Source: Pseudobutyrivibrio ruminis
Lineage (GTDB): Bacteria; Bacillota; Clostridia; Lachnospirales; Lachnospiraceae
Direction of reading: 5' to 3'
Length of the DNA: 64,000 nucleotides
Assembly: GCA_015057305.1 (NCBI GenBank)
Contig: SVES01000001.1
Location: 118,588 to 182,587 of the forward strand
The notes below the pieces were generated by a model, which saw only the letters and a program-made list of their open reading frames with translations, was not told the DNA's origin and made no database searches. A program made the position numbers and the translations under genes. Each line of letters opens with the position of its first letter. Positions within the stretch are counted from its first letter, which is position 1. Positions 1 through 8,907 of this stretch are shown in pieces.

Positions 1-100
1 AATAAAGTGTGGTCGTTTTTAAATTATTCTTTATTAGTTTTGTATCGTTTTCACCCTGCGCAAAAGGGTGCTTCTTATTTTTTATATTTATCAGAGACAC
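1..100 (-). CDS. 5' end of a CDS running off the left edge (next gene of the Tad locus), GTG start
   Basis: Minus strand: GAAAGGAGG RBS, then GTG and an open frame VSLINIKNKKHPFAQGENDTKLIKNNLKTTTLY... to the window edge; not in the ORF track. Confidence 0.45.
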   Translation of the reverse strand, partial: MSLINIKNKKHPFAQGENDTKLIKNNLKTTTLY

Positions 101-124
101 CTATTAATACCTCCTTTCCAAGGG

Positions 125-1621
125 TTAATATGAAATATTTTTTTCTTTTGAAATTGTATATCCCGTGAAAGCTGTTTCGTTTGAAAACAATGAAAGAAAC
201 ATCTCATCAGCTGAGTATTCCATTTCTATTGTCGCAGCAAAAACCATGTTGTCACATTTCACATTTTTATAATCATCTAATGAATGTAATGCATACTCCA
301 TTACATCACAGGCTCTCATCCCTAAGGTACTGTTAGATTTCAAGGCCAAAAAGCCCATTAGATACTCTTTGTAGCCTATTGTCCCTTCACATTCCTTTGC
401 CTTTGTGTTTACATCAAGACATGCTGACAAGTGCCACACATCTGAAGTCCATTGGCTTTCACTCTTTTGTAAAGGTATATGGCCTCCAGCTAAAAGTAAC
501 CTTACATCCAGAGTACTTTCCACATAAGCCCATGCCGCCATAATTGCCACAGCAACCAAATCAACTATTCCCTCGTTCATTGTAAAACCTGCTATTATTG
601 CTGCTATGCTTTTTGCTTGATTTCTCATACTGTCACTATGCAATATTGTTGTAAAATTGGCTGCCTCTCGTATTAGCAAAAGCTCCTCTACTACAGCCGC
701 CAATGCTTGTGCATCTGTACCTTTTCCTGAAATTAAATATTCAATCTCATATTTCATTCCAGCATGGCTCTTGTCTGTGCCGTAGTAACTATAATTTGTT
801 AACAGATAATCTATGAATAAAGCTTTATCTGATATTCCGTTTCCTGTTTCAACAGCTTTTGTTCCTTTGTTTAAGCTTCTATGTGAGGGAAATGTATTCA
901 AATCAAACTGCTTATCTGATATGCCTTCTACGTTTACAACAGTAGAAAGAATTCCTTTGGAAAATGCTTCTTTCATTACTCCAAAGGCATCTAAAGGATT
1001 GTCCTCAACCTCCTCTGGTTCTGGATAGTCTCCTGGATTTGTGTTGGGGTCATCATCATTTGCTGCCCGCTCCTTTGCTTCCGCTAGTTCTCTTTTAGCA
1101 TTATCTAAGGTATTCTTTCCGTTTTCCGCCTCTTTTTCTACAGAAACCTTTTCTATTCCATTTATGCCATTAATATTGCCTTGAATTCCATCAATCACCT
1201 GGGAAGCCATATTATCTTTTGCTGCCTTTACACCTTGATATACAACACCCTGTCCATAATCATCCGTGAGTAATGTGTATTCCTTGGCTATACATCCAAC
1301 AGGTATCAGTCTCGCATAATTACTTCCATATTCCATGTTGGCATTATATCTACAATAATCAGTTGTCTTTTGTTCCATTATTGATGGACCAATTAAATCT
1401 GTCCCATAACCCAGATCCACGGCTAAGATTTTATAGTTTGTCCAAAGATATGGATTGTATTCCGAAAATGCACTTTCAACTGCCATATCTGTAAATTCGC
1501 TACTAAAATCTTGCAGTTCATAGGCTCTTATACATTCTGCCATGGTAAATATTAATGTCATAACAGCTGCCATAATTAGTGCAATAAATACAGTGAGGCT
1601 TCCCTTGAGCTTTCTATTCAT
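125..1621 (-). CDS. DUF5702-like Tad-locus surface protein with N-terminal TM segment
   Basis: N-terminus KGSLTVFIALIMAAVMTLIFTMAECIRAYELQ resembles TadE/TadG-type pseudopilin-like N-termini; located directly after the Flp pilin gene. Confidence 0.6.
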   Translation of the reverse strand: MNRKLKGSLTVFIALIMAAVMTLIFTMAECIRAYELQDFSSEFTDMAVESAFSEYNPYLWTNYKILAVDLGYGTDLIGPSIMEQKTTDYCRYNANMEYGSNYARLIPVGCIAKEYTLLTDDYGQGVVYQGVKAAKDNMASQVIDGIQGNINGINGIEKVSVEKEAENGKNTLDNAKRELAEAKERAANDDDPNTNPGDYPEPEEVEDNPLDAFGVMKEAFSKGILSTVVNVEGISDKQFDLNTFPSHRSLNKGTKAVETGNGISDKALFIDYLLTNYSYYGTDKSHAGMKYEIEYLISGKGTDAQALAAVVEELLLIREAANFTTILHSDSMRNQAKSIAAIIAGFTMNEGIVDLVAVAIMAAWAYVESTLDVRLLLAGGHIPLQKSESQWTSDVWHLSACLDVNTKAKECEGTIGYKEYLMGFLALKSNSTLGMRACDVMEYALHSLDDYKNVKCDNMVFAATIEMEYSADEMFLSLFSNETAFTGYTISKEKNISY

Positions 1622-1626
1622 TAATC

Positions 1627-1812
1627 CTATACTCGCTTAGCCTGCTCATTTATTGTCTTGAAAATGCTATTTACTAAAGATGTAAGCTGATCTTTGAAAA
1701 TCAAAACAAGGCCAATTAGCACAACCAAAATAAGTATCATCTCTACTGTTCCAATTCCATCCTCTTCTTCAATAAAATTCTTTATCTTTTGCTTAATCAT
1801 TAAATAATTCAT
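1627..1812 (-). CDS. flp: Flp-type (type IVb) pilin
   Basis: 61 aa; EEEDG|IGTVEMILILVVLIGLVLIF has a prepilin peptidase site with G-1 and E+5 and a hydrophobic helix; Tad context. Confidence 0.8.
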   Translation of the reverse strand: MNYLMIKQKIKNFIEEEDGIGTVEMILILVVLIGLVLIFKDQLTSLVNSIFKTINEQAKRV

Positions 1813-1835
1813 AAATATATTCCTCTCGTTTCTTT

Positions 1836-3053
1836 TTAGCCAAGCTGCATTAAAGCTGGCACAATTAGTATCACTATTACTATAAAAAGCATTCCTGCCA
1901 TAGGGAGAAGCAATTTTGTAGATGCCTCCTCCCCTGCTCTGATTGCTCTTTGCTTTCTCATTTCAAAAGCATACTGTTCTTCTTTTTCCAAGGTAGCTAT
2001 CAAGTCCTTGGAGCCTTTTCTCAAATTTTGCACTAGAAGCATTGCAAGCTTTCTATATTCCTTGCTTTCACTTTTCTGGCCCATATCCTCTAGCGCTGCA
2101 ATTTCACCCATTCCATCCATCATTTTTCTATAGGTGCAAATCATATCTTCATAACCTGGTCTGCTTATACCATTCTTTTTCTTATAGTTATATTTTATAA
2201 TTATTCTTTCTAAGGCTTTCCTAAAACTCATTCCAGCACTTAACAAAATGGATAATTCACTGACTATCATTGGATAGTCTTGTTCCTTTTCCTCTATTTG
2301 TTTTTTCCGGTTTAGCTTTTCATCACGCTTTTCACCTACTTGAAGTCCTATTACTGCTGCAACACCAAGTAAAATTATCTTTAGGCCCCTGAAATTCATT
2401 CTTTTCTTCCATGTTAAAGATATATTTTCAACACTTTTTGGGAGAGATAAAGTGTCTTTATTTCTTGTATCCTTATCTATTTTTGAAAGAGCTCTATTGA
2501 TGGCATTAATTTTTCCTTCTGTTGTTTCCGTCCCTAATTGATATAAGACAACTGAAAAGCTATATAGCTGAGATTCGTCTTCATAGACAAGTTCGACTGT
2601 TAGACTTACTAATTGTCCTTCTTCTGGGATATTTTCAACATTTAATACTCCATCGCTTGAAATCAATCCATAATTGTCAAATTTCCAATAGGCACTTACT
2701 AATCCATCACAATAACTGGTTTTGAGATTAAGGTCGTAGGTCACTTTATTGGGTGATTTATTTTTTCCTAAATATGTAGCATCAATTTCTTTAATAGCTT
2801 GTTTGAAATATGCTTCAATTTCATCCTCTGAAAGACCTTTCTCCGAAACCTCAACAGATATCTGCCTGCTTTCATCTGAAAAGCTTAAGTCTAAATCCTC
2901 TGTGGAATTTCCTTTCCCTGCCTCATTACGTTTTAATTGGCCATCAAAGTTAACCCTTGCATCCAAATAATCATGAGCTAGTAATGCTATTCCCATTATT
3001 GAACATACAATAAGGATTTTCTTATACGTTAATTTCAATGATTCTCCTTCCAA
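1836..3053 (-). CDS. tadC: Type II secretion F-family inner-membrane protein, TadC-like
   Basis: C-terminal half (IVSELSILLSAGMSFRKALERI... KLLLPMAGMLFIVIVILIVPALMQ) is a T2SSF domain; follows TadA and TadB. Confidence 0.75.
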   Translation of the reverse strand: MEGESLKLTYKKILIVCSIMGIALLAHDYLDARVNFDGQLKRNEAGKGNSTEDLDLSFSDESRQISVEVSEKGLSEDEIEAYFKQAIKEIDATYLGKNKSPNKVTYDLNLKTSYCDGLVSAYWKFDNYGLISSDGVLNVENIPEEGQLVSLTVELVYEDESQLYSFSVVLYQLGTETTEGKINAINRALSKIDKDTRNKDTLSLPKSVENISLTWKKRMNFRGLKIILLGVAAVIGLQVGEKRDEKLNRKKQIEEKEQDYPMIVSELSILLSAGMSFRKALERIIIKYNYKKKNGISRPGYEDMICTYRKMMDGMGEIAALEDMGQKSESKEYRKLAMLLVQNLRKGSKDLIATLEKEEQYAFEMRKQRAIRAGEEASTKLLLPMAGMLFIVIVILIVPALMQLG

Positions 3054-3789
3054 GCATAATCAGAAATCCATATGCTATTAAACATGCTGTCATTAGTGCT
3101 ACACCTACAATATTTCCATATAAAGGGGCAATAAATGAACTAGAGGTCAGGGTAATATATCCTAGAATTCCCATTGGCATGATACACATAACCTTAAGCT
3201 CTAATCTCTTTTCAGTGGTAATTGTTTCAATTTCTTGCTTGATGGCTAGATTATCCTCGATTTTCATTGCTGTCTCTCTGATATTTTTTCCATAATCTCC
3301 ACCACTTCTTTTCGCGAATGAAATAATGTCCGCCAAACTTATGGCCTCTTCAATTTCCACAGCCTCTGCAAATTCTGCAAAGGCCTTTTCCAGTTGAATA
3401 TTCATAGCTAGCTTTTGGTTCATAATGTGAACATAAGGCAGCAACAGGGACTCTTTTGAATATAGTTTCATCAATTCCTGTTCGGATTGCTTTACTGCTC
3501 TCTCAAGTGAGTATCCAGTTTGTAGGCCTGCTACAATAAGCATCATGTATTCTTTGAATTCCATTAGCAATAATGCTTTTCGTTTATTTTCCTGCTCCTT
3601 TTTGCTGAGCTTAAGCCAGAACGGTATAACTATTCCACCTACAATAAGCCCATAAATAGACTTGTAAAATAAAAAAGCAATACCTACTGTTAACCCGACA
3701 CCTTGAAGCAATGGAAGGACAATATTTAAATCCTTAGGCCACTTGCCAATAGCTTGTCTATTCTTTTTAGATTTCCGACCTTTTCCCAT
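3022..3789 (-). CDS. tadB: Type II secretion F-family inner-membrane protein, TadB-like
   Basis: T2SSF-like sequence (LLMEFKEYMMLIVAGLQTGYSLERAVKQSEQEL) between TadA and TadC. Confidence 0.75.
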   Translation of the reverse strand: MGKGRKSKKNRQAIGKWPKDLNIVLPLLQGVGLTVGIAFLFYKSIYGLIVGGIVIPFWLKLSKKEQENKRKALLLMEFKEYMMLIVAGLQTGYSLERAVKQSEQELMKLYSKESLLLPYVHIMNQKLAMNIQLEKAFAEFAEAVEIEEAISLADIISFAKRSGGDYGKNIRETAMKIEDNLAIKQEIETITTEKRLELKVMCIMPMGILGYITLTSSSFIAPLYGNIVGVALMTACLIAYGFLIMLGRRIIEINV

Positions 3790-4967
3790 TCTCCTACTAT
3801 CCTTCCATTAATTTCTTCCAATTCCTTAAATTTATATAAGGGATTCAGCTTTATCTCATTGTTTTCCAGACCCTCAACTTCTGATATCTCAAGCAGCTTT
3901 CTACTTTTGTCTCTAAGTCGGCCTAATTGAACTATGATATCTATTCCGGAAGCAATTTGCTGACGTATAGCTGAAAGAGGTATTTCTGCCCCCATTAGTA
4001 CCATGGTTTCCAATCTTGAAAGCATGTCCTTACAGGAATTACTGTGTCCTGTAGAACAGCTTCCATCATGGCCTGTATTAAAGGCTTGTAGCATTTCTAA
4101 TGCTTCCGCGCCTCTGCATTCTCCGACTATTATCCTGTCGGGTCTCATTCGTAATGAGGATTTAAGTAAATCCCTAATAGTAATTTCATTTTTTCCCTCC
4201 AGGTTTGCATTTCGTGCTTCGAGCCTAACAATGTTTTCTACATTTTTTAGCTGTAGCTCTGCAGAATCTTCTATAGTGATTACTCTTTCATCCTTTGGTA
4301 TAAATTCTCCTAGGGCATTTAGAAAAGAAGTTTTTCCACTTCCTGTACCGCCCGAAACAAATATGTTATAGCCACTGATTACAAGTTTTCTTAATAGCTC
4401 AATCTGGTCATCAGAAATTGAACCGAAGGATTTGAGCCTTTCCATAGTCATTTGTTCTTTTGGAAATTTTCTTATAGATATTATGCTGTAATCAACGGCA
4501 GCTGGAGGGAGAACTATGTTTACACGTGAGCCATCCTCTAGCCTTGTATCAACAATAGGATTTGACTCGTTTACCACCTTATTGCTATTTGCCACTATAC
4601 TTTGAATGATGTCATTCAGTTTTTCCTCCGATGAAAATCTTTCATTTGAGTGGATAACCTTGCCGTTTTTCTCTATAAATATGTTCTCAGGTCCATTGAT
4701 CATGATTTCTGTTATTTCTTCATCACTTAACAGATCCTCTAACACATCAAGCTTTCTTAGGGAATTAAATACATGTGATTCAATTCGCTTTCTCTCAGCC
4801 AAGGATACTGGCAACCTTCGGCCCTTTTGGATGATTTTTTCTTTTATAAGCTTCAATAACTCCTCATCGGAAATATCTGTTGATAAATCCAAATCATTCA
4901 TTACCTCAAGTCTTATTGATTCTTCTATATTATCCATAGATTTGTTTAACCTTTTGTCCATTGGCAT
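3726..4967 (-). CDS. tadA: CpaF/TadA family secretion ATPase
   Basis: Walker A GGTGSGKTSFLNAL, RMRPDRIIVGECRGAEALEMLQAFNTGHDGSCSTGHSNS motif typical of CpaF. Confidence 0.93.
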   Translation of the reverse strand: MPMDKRLNKSMDNIEESIRLEVMNDLDLSTDISDEELLKLIKEKIIQKGRRLPVSLAERKRIESHVFNSLRKLDVLEDLLSDEEITEIMINGPENIFIEKNGKVIHSNERFSSEEKLNDIIQSIVANSNKVVNESNPIVDTRLEDGSRVNIVLPPAAVDYSIISIRKFPKEQMTMERLKSFGSISDDQIELLRKLVISGYNIFVSGGTGSGKTSFLNALGEFIPKDERVITIEDSAELQLKNVENIVRLEARNANLEGKNEITIRDLLKSSLRMRPDRIIVGECRGAEALEMLQAFNTGHDGSCSTGHSNSCKDMLSRLETMVLMGAEIPLSAIRQQIASGIDIIVQLGRLRDKSRKLLEISEVEGLENNEIKLNPLYKFKELEEINGRIVGEWEKVGNLKRIDKLLASGLRI

Positions 4968-5931
4968 TAATTAACCTTTTTACAAATACACCCAAATTTC
5001 CTTGTAGCAATTCTTCAATATGATATGAATTATCGGATAAATTACCGGCTGACATTGGTAATATCACATTTTCCATATCAATTGATGCGTCAATCCTTTC
5101 AATGTAATCGCAAAAAACCTCTTGTCCTTTTTTGTAATAATCACCTGGCTTTCCTAATACATAAAGCTTATCCAGCATTTCTATACATCGTGCAAAGCCA
5201 TTTATTGTCCGGCCAAACAGTACAACAATCACGTCATAATTTGCTTGCCTTAAGGTATCAAAAAATCTCATCCAAGTATCACTTTCAATTTCACTAATTT
5301 CATTTGGATTAATAAAGGGCTCAATATAATCGAAACCCATAAAGCTTCGTACATAATCATTTAAATCTATTTTCTCGCTGGTATTTGCATCTATTTCATA
5401 TAGAAGATCCATTAGATTTCTATCACAGGTCTTGCCCACCAATTTTGGCAAAATTGAAATCTCTTCCAGATCTAAGAACAAAACTCTTCCATTTATTTTG
5501 TTTCCTTGACCAAGAGCCATTGAAAATGGCAATTGTAGCTCATGACTTATTGGCGAATAAACGCCAATCATTTTAGATTTTTCATTAGATTTTCTTATAC
5601 TTGTACCAGCAGATTTAAGTTGTCGAAGCTCTACTATCTCATCGATTATTTGAGAAACTGCCTGAAACTTATAGATTTCATTAGCTGCCTCACTATCCAT
5701 ATTTTCTGTCAAAAAATATCTATGCCCTATTACACCCTTAGGTTTAAACTCAGAAATTTCTTTAAATTCCTCCGTCATTATTGCTACGTCATAATTTGAA
5801 TCATCGGAATAAAAGCTTTCTGTAGTTGTAAATATGTGAATACCCACATTAATTTTGTCCATTAGATATGAAGCAAATTTTAGTATGTAGTCTTCACAAG
5901 AATCGCATAATGCAACGTCCAAACTTTTCAT
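4930..5931 (-). CDS. TadZ/CpaE-like protein with degenerate P-loop
   Basis: Position immediately upstream of tadA; ParA-like layout, but the P-loop position reads IGVYSPISHELQLPFSMALGQ, with no GxxGxGKT. Confidence 0.6.
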   Translation of the reverse strand: MKSLDVALCDSCEDYILKFASYLMDKINVGIHIFTTTESFYSDDSNYDVAIMTEEFKEISEFKPKGVIGHRYFLTENMDSEAANEIYKFQAVSQIIDEIVELRQLKSAGTSIRKSNEKSKMIGVYSPISHELQLPFSMALGQGNKINGRVLFLDLEEISILPKLVGKTCDRNLMDLLYEIDANTSEKIDLNDYVRSFMGFDYIEPFINPNEISEIESDTWMRFFDTLRQANYDVIVVLFGRTINGFARCIEMLDKLYVLGKPGDYYKKGQEVFCDYIERIDASIDMENVILPMSAGNLSDNSYHIEELLQGNLGVFVKRLINANGQKVKQIYG

Positions 5932-5951
5932 TTAATATCCTCCATTATTTT

Positions 5952-6419
5952 TCATTTCTTGAACTGTAGTAAAAAAAACGCAGCCGTGATATAAAAAGAA
6001 TAATGAAGATGTCTTCTTAGCAATTGCTTTTCGTATACACTAACAGCTATAATGGCAATAGCAGCAACTATTACCGAGGTTACCATCACATCTGCTGTCA
6101 CCCTGGCACCCACCAACGTGGACATTGCAGAAAATAGTTTGATGTCACCTGAACCAATTTGTTTACCACATAAGTACAGCAACGATAAAACGAATATTGG
6201 CCAAGCTGCTTTTATTACGAAATAAGCAACTCCAATCATCCCATATGATTGCAGGTTCACATATATTCCTGCCAGATATCCCAGGATGATTAATTGATTT
6301 GGAATCCGATATGATTTTGCATCAAAAATTGTTGCAATAGTCAGGATGCTCCAGATCAAAAACGTACTCGTCTTCTTCACCTCCGTTCCCAAGGGAGAAG
6401 TATAGGGGCTTACGACCAC
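5952..6419 (-). CDS. A24-family prepilin peptidase (TadV/CpaA-like)
   Basis: IFDAKSYRIPNQLI and GSGDIKLFSA aspartyl motifs; polytopic. Confidence 0.85.
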   Translation of the reverse strand: MVVSPYTSPLGTEVKKTSTFLIWSILTIATIFDAKSYRIPNQLIILGYLAGIYVNLQSYGMIGVAYFVIKAAWPIFVLSLLYLCGKQIGSGDIKLFSAMSTLVGARVTADVMVTSVIVAAIAIIAVSVYEKQLLRRHLHYSFYITAAFFLLQFKK

Positions 6420-6561
6420 CTGGTATATAAAGTTTCGGGCTATATTATTTTTTGTCTATTTTTACGATTCTTATTTTTGTTAAATAACTATAACAATAAG
6501 ATTTGATTAATATAATCATTTGTTAATATTTCATATATAATTGAAACTTTTACATTAAAAA

Positions 6562-6592
6562 AAGAGATTCCACTTTCTGGAATCTCTTTTTT
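6562..6592 (-). terminator. Intrinsic terminator downstream of fliS
   Basis: AAGAGATTCCActttcTGGAATCTCTT hairpin with flanking A/T runs. Confidence 0.75.
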
Positions 6593-6613
6593 ATAACTAT
6601 TGTTTGAAATAAT

Positions 6614-7090
6614 TTATGCCCAAAAGCCTCGACTGGATTGATTACCCATTATGTTTTCATTTAAGGAGTTTCTACTGTATGTTGCACCAGCCATAACAGC
6701 TTGGGTATTTTTCATTAATGGTGCTGACTTATCCTCCTTTGCTATCTGCTCAAATGCCTCACCTAATTCATCCATAACTTTCTTTGCTTCTAATAATCCA
6801 TCAGAGTTTGCCTTATATATGGACTTTGCAACATTTCGCTGAACATAATCGTAAAGCGCGTACAGATTTCCACTTACCTTATATTCAAAATTCAAATCCT
6901 TCTGGAGGTGATTGACTACCTCTGAGCATTTTTTTAATGCCACAATTGCGTCATCCACTTGGCCAGCCTCAAAGTACTCTAGTGCGTCACCTTCATATTC
7001 CTCATAGATATCATAAAGAATTGTTATCAATCCTGTGCCGTTACTAGATGCTATTTTCAAGGTAAAAGCTGAAATCTTATCTTTGTTCAT
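6614..7090 (-). CDS. fliS: Flagellar export chaperone FliS-like protein
   Basis: FliS-like helical protein (YDIYEEYEGDALEYFEAGQVDDAIVALKKCSEVVNHLQKDLNFE) immediately after flagellin. Confidence 0.7.
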   Translation of the reverse strand: MNKDKISAFTLKIASSNGTGLITILYDIYEEYEGDALEYFEAGQVDDAIVALKKCSEVVNHLQKDLNFEYKVSGNLYALYDYVQRNVAKSIYKANSDGLLEAKKVMDELGEAFEQIAKEDKSAPLMKNTQAVMAGATYSRNSLNENIMGNQSSRGFWA

Positions 7091-7113
7091 TCACTGTACT
7101 CCTTATAAGGCAA

Positions 7114-8721
7114 TTACTGTAAAAGCTGAAGAGCAAGCTGTGGTAATTCGTTCGCCTGTGCTAAAGCAGATGTTCCCGCCTGCTCTAATACATTAAGCTT
7201 TGTATATTCAACCATTGTGGTTGCCATATCGGCATCCTCTATTCTTGAAATGGCTGATGTCATATTTTCTTCAGTTGTATCAAGAGACTTTGTTGTGTGG
7301 TCAAGTCTATTTTCATAGGCTCCGAGCTGAGAACGAACTGAGGTAACATAACTTAATGCTACATCCAGTGAGTTTAGTGCATCCTCTGGACCATTTACTC
7401 TTGTCACATTCAAATCATCAATATACATAAACTGCGTTGTAACTGCTGCAATTCTAACCTCCATATTTTGGTTTTTATTTGCGCCCACATGTAATGTCAT
7501 TGAGCCTATGTCAGTTACATTAAAGGAAATCATTCCTGCGCCTTCGGTATCTGTAGTTGCATCAAATCCAGCTTCTGCTAAAAATGACAATTCAAATCCG
7601 CCAACATCTGTTATTGTTATATGATTTCCATCAGTATTATACGTTGCCTGAGTGCCAAACAAGGAATCATGAGTTGTATCGCCCTCTCTATAAAGGGTTA
7701 TATCTGCATTTTTTCCTTTGTTTGTATCATCCATTATTACCGTGCCATCATCAGCTATTGTAGCTGTATCAAAGCCAAGCACTGCGGCAAAATCCTTTGA
7801 TGAAAATATTATTTCCAAATCTGCGTCAGCGCCATACTTTAATGATTCTATTGCAAATCCAGAACCGTCCGTCTTTGTTGTAATAATTGCTCCAGCCTCT
7901 TCACAGACATTTCTTAAAAGATCGTATACACCTTCACCTGAGGTGCCCTGAGTTAGTTCTATGCCCTTTCCATTTATTGAAATTGTTCCAGACATTCCTA
8001 GCCCTGTTCCACTATTATTGGAAATTTCTTCTCCAGAGCTATTATTTGTTACAACCTGTGTCCATGTTGTGCCATCAATAAAATCCTTTAGATTTGTGCT
8101 GGCTTGTGTGGCGACTGTAGTAGTTGTTGTTATATTAGCATAGCTGTTATTTGTTGTACTTGTGACTGTATTTGTTGCAAAGCTTGCATAACCTGAGCTG
8201 GATCTTGTAGCTGCAGAATTAATTGAAAGCTGGTATGTTCCTGCCGCTACAGTATTACTTGTCTGTATTCTTGTTGCGTGCTCTGCATAAGTTCTATTAT
8301 CCAAAGCTCCATTTAATAAATTGATGTTGTTAAACTCTGTTGTCTCGGCTACTCTGTCAATTTCTTCTAAAAGTGAGTCAATTTCTTTTTGGATAGATTT
8401 TCTATCTGATAAAGAATTTGTTCCATTTGCTGCTTGAACTGAAAGTTCTCTCATTCTCTGAATCATATCGGTCACTTCGTTGAGAGCACCTTCTGCTGTT
8501 TGAAGTACAGAAACACCGTCTGAACTGTTTGTCGATGCCTGTGCCAGTCCTTCAATTTGTGCCTGCATCTTGCCTGCAATTGCTATACCTGAAGGGCTAT
8601 CTGATGCATGGTTGATATTAAAGCCTGAGCTTAATTTTTCCATTACATCTGCAAGGGAATCTTCTGTACCTAGAAGTTGATTATTTGTAATCACCGCTGA
8701 CATGTTGTTGTTAATTCTCAT
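7114..8721 (-). CDS. Flagellin with expanded central region
   Basis: N-terminus MRINNNMSAVITNNQLLGTEDSLADVMEKLSSGFNINHASDSPSGIAIAGKM and C-terminus EENMTSAISRIEDADMATTMVEYTKLNVLEQAGTSALAQANELPQLALQLLQ are classic flagellin D0/D1. Start corrected to 8721 (AGGAGG RBS) from the ORF-track start 8754. Confidence 0.95.
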   Translation of the reverse strand: MRINNNMSAVITNNQLLGTEDSLADVMEKLSSGFNINHASDSPSGIAIAGKMQAQIEGLAQASTNSSDGVSVLQTAEGALNEVTDMIQRMRELSVQAANGTNSLSDRKSIQKEIDSLLEEIDRVAETTEFNNINLLNGALDNRTYAEHATRIQTSNTVAAGTYQLSINSAATRSSSGYASFATNTVTSTTNNSYANITTTTTVATQASTNLKDFIDGTTWTQVVTNNSSGEEISNNSGTGLGMSGTISINGKGIELTQGTSGEGVYDLLRNVCEEAGAIITTKTDGSGFAIESLKYGADADLEIIFSSKDFAAVLGFDTATIADDGTVIMDDTNKGKNADITLYREGDTTHDSLFGTQATYNTDGNHITITDVGGFELSFLAEAGFDATTDTEGAGMISFNVTDIGSMTLHVGANKNQNMEVRIAAVTTQFMYIDDLNVTRVNGPEDALNSLDVALSYVTSVRSQLGAYENRLDHTTKSLDTTEENMTSAISRIEDADMATTMVEYTKLNVLEQAGTSALAQANELPQLALQLLQ

Positions 8722-8803
8722 ATGCTGCCTCCTAAAACAAAGCGTGTCTAGCATCCGTGCGGTGTATTTAATTGTATAGGTCTTCCATGTCCTTACAACA
8801 TTA

Positions 8804-8831
8804 TTATCGGTCGAGGTCTTTTAAAGTTAAC
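8804..8831 (-). promoter_or_regulatory. Candidate sigma-28 (SigD/FliA) promoter of flagellin
   Basis: Minus strand GTTAA-N16-CCGATAA upstream of flagellin; the -10 matches the CCGATA core of sigma-28 promoters. Confidence 0.5.
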
Positions 8832-8907
8832 ACTAAATATACAACTTTTCCTCACCTTCAAATACAAATCCTTGTATTTACTGGCTTTTTCTTTGTTTTT
8901 TCCTCAT

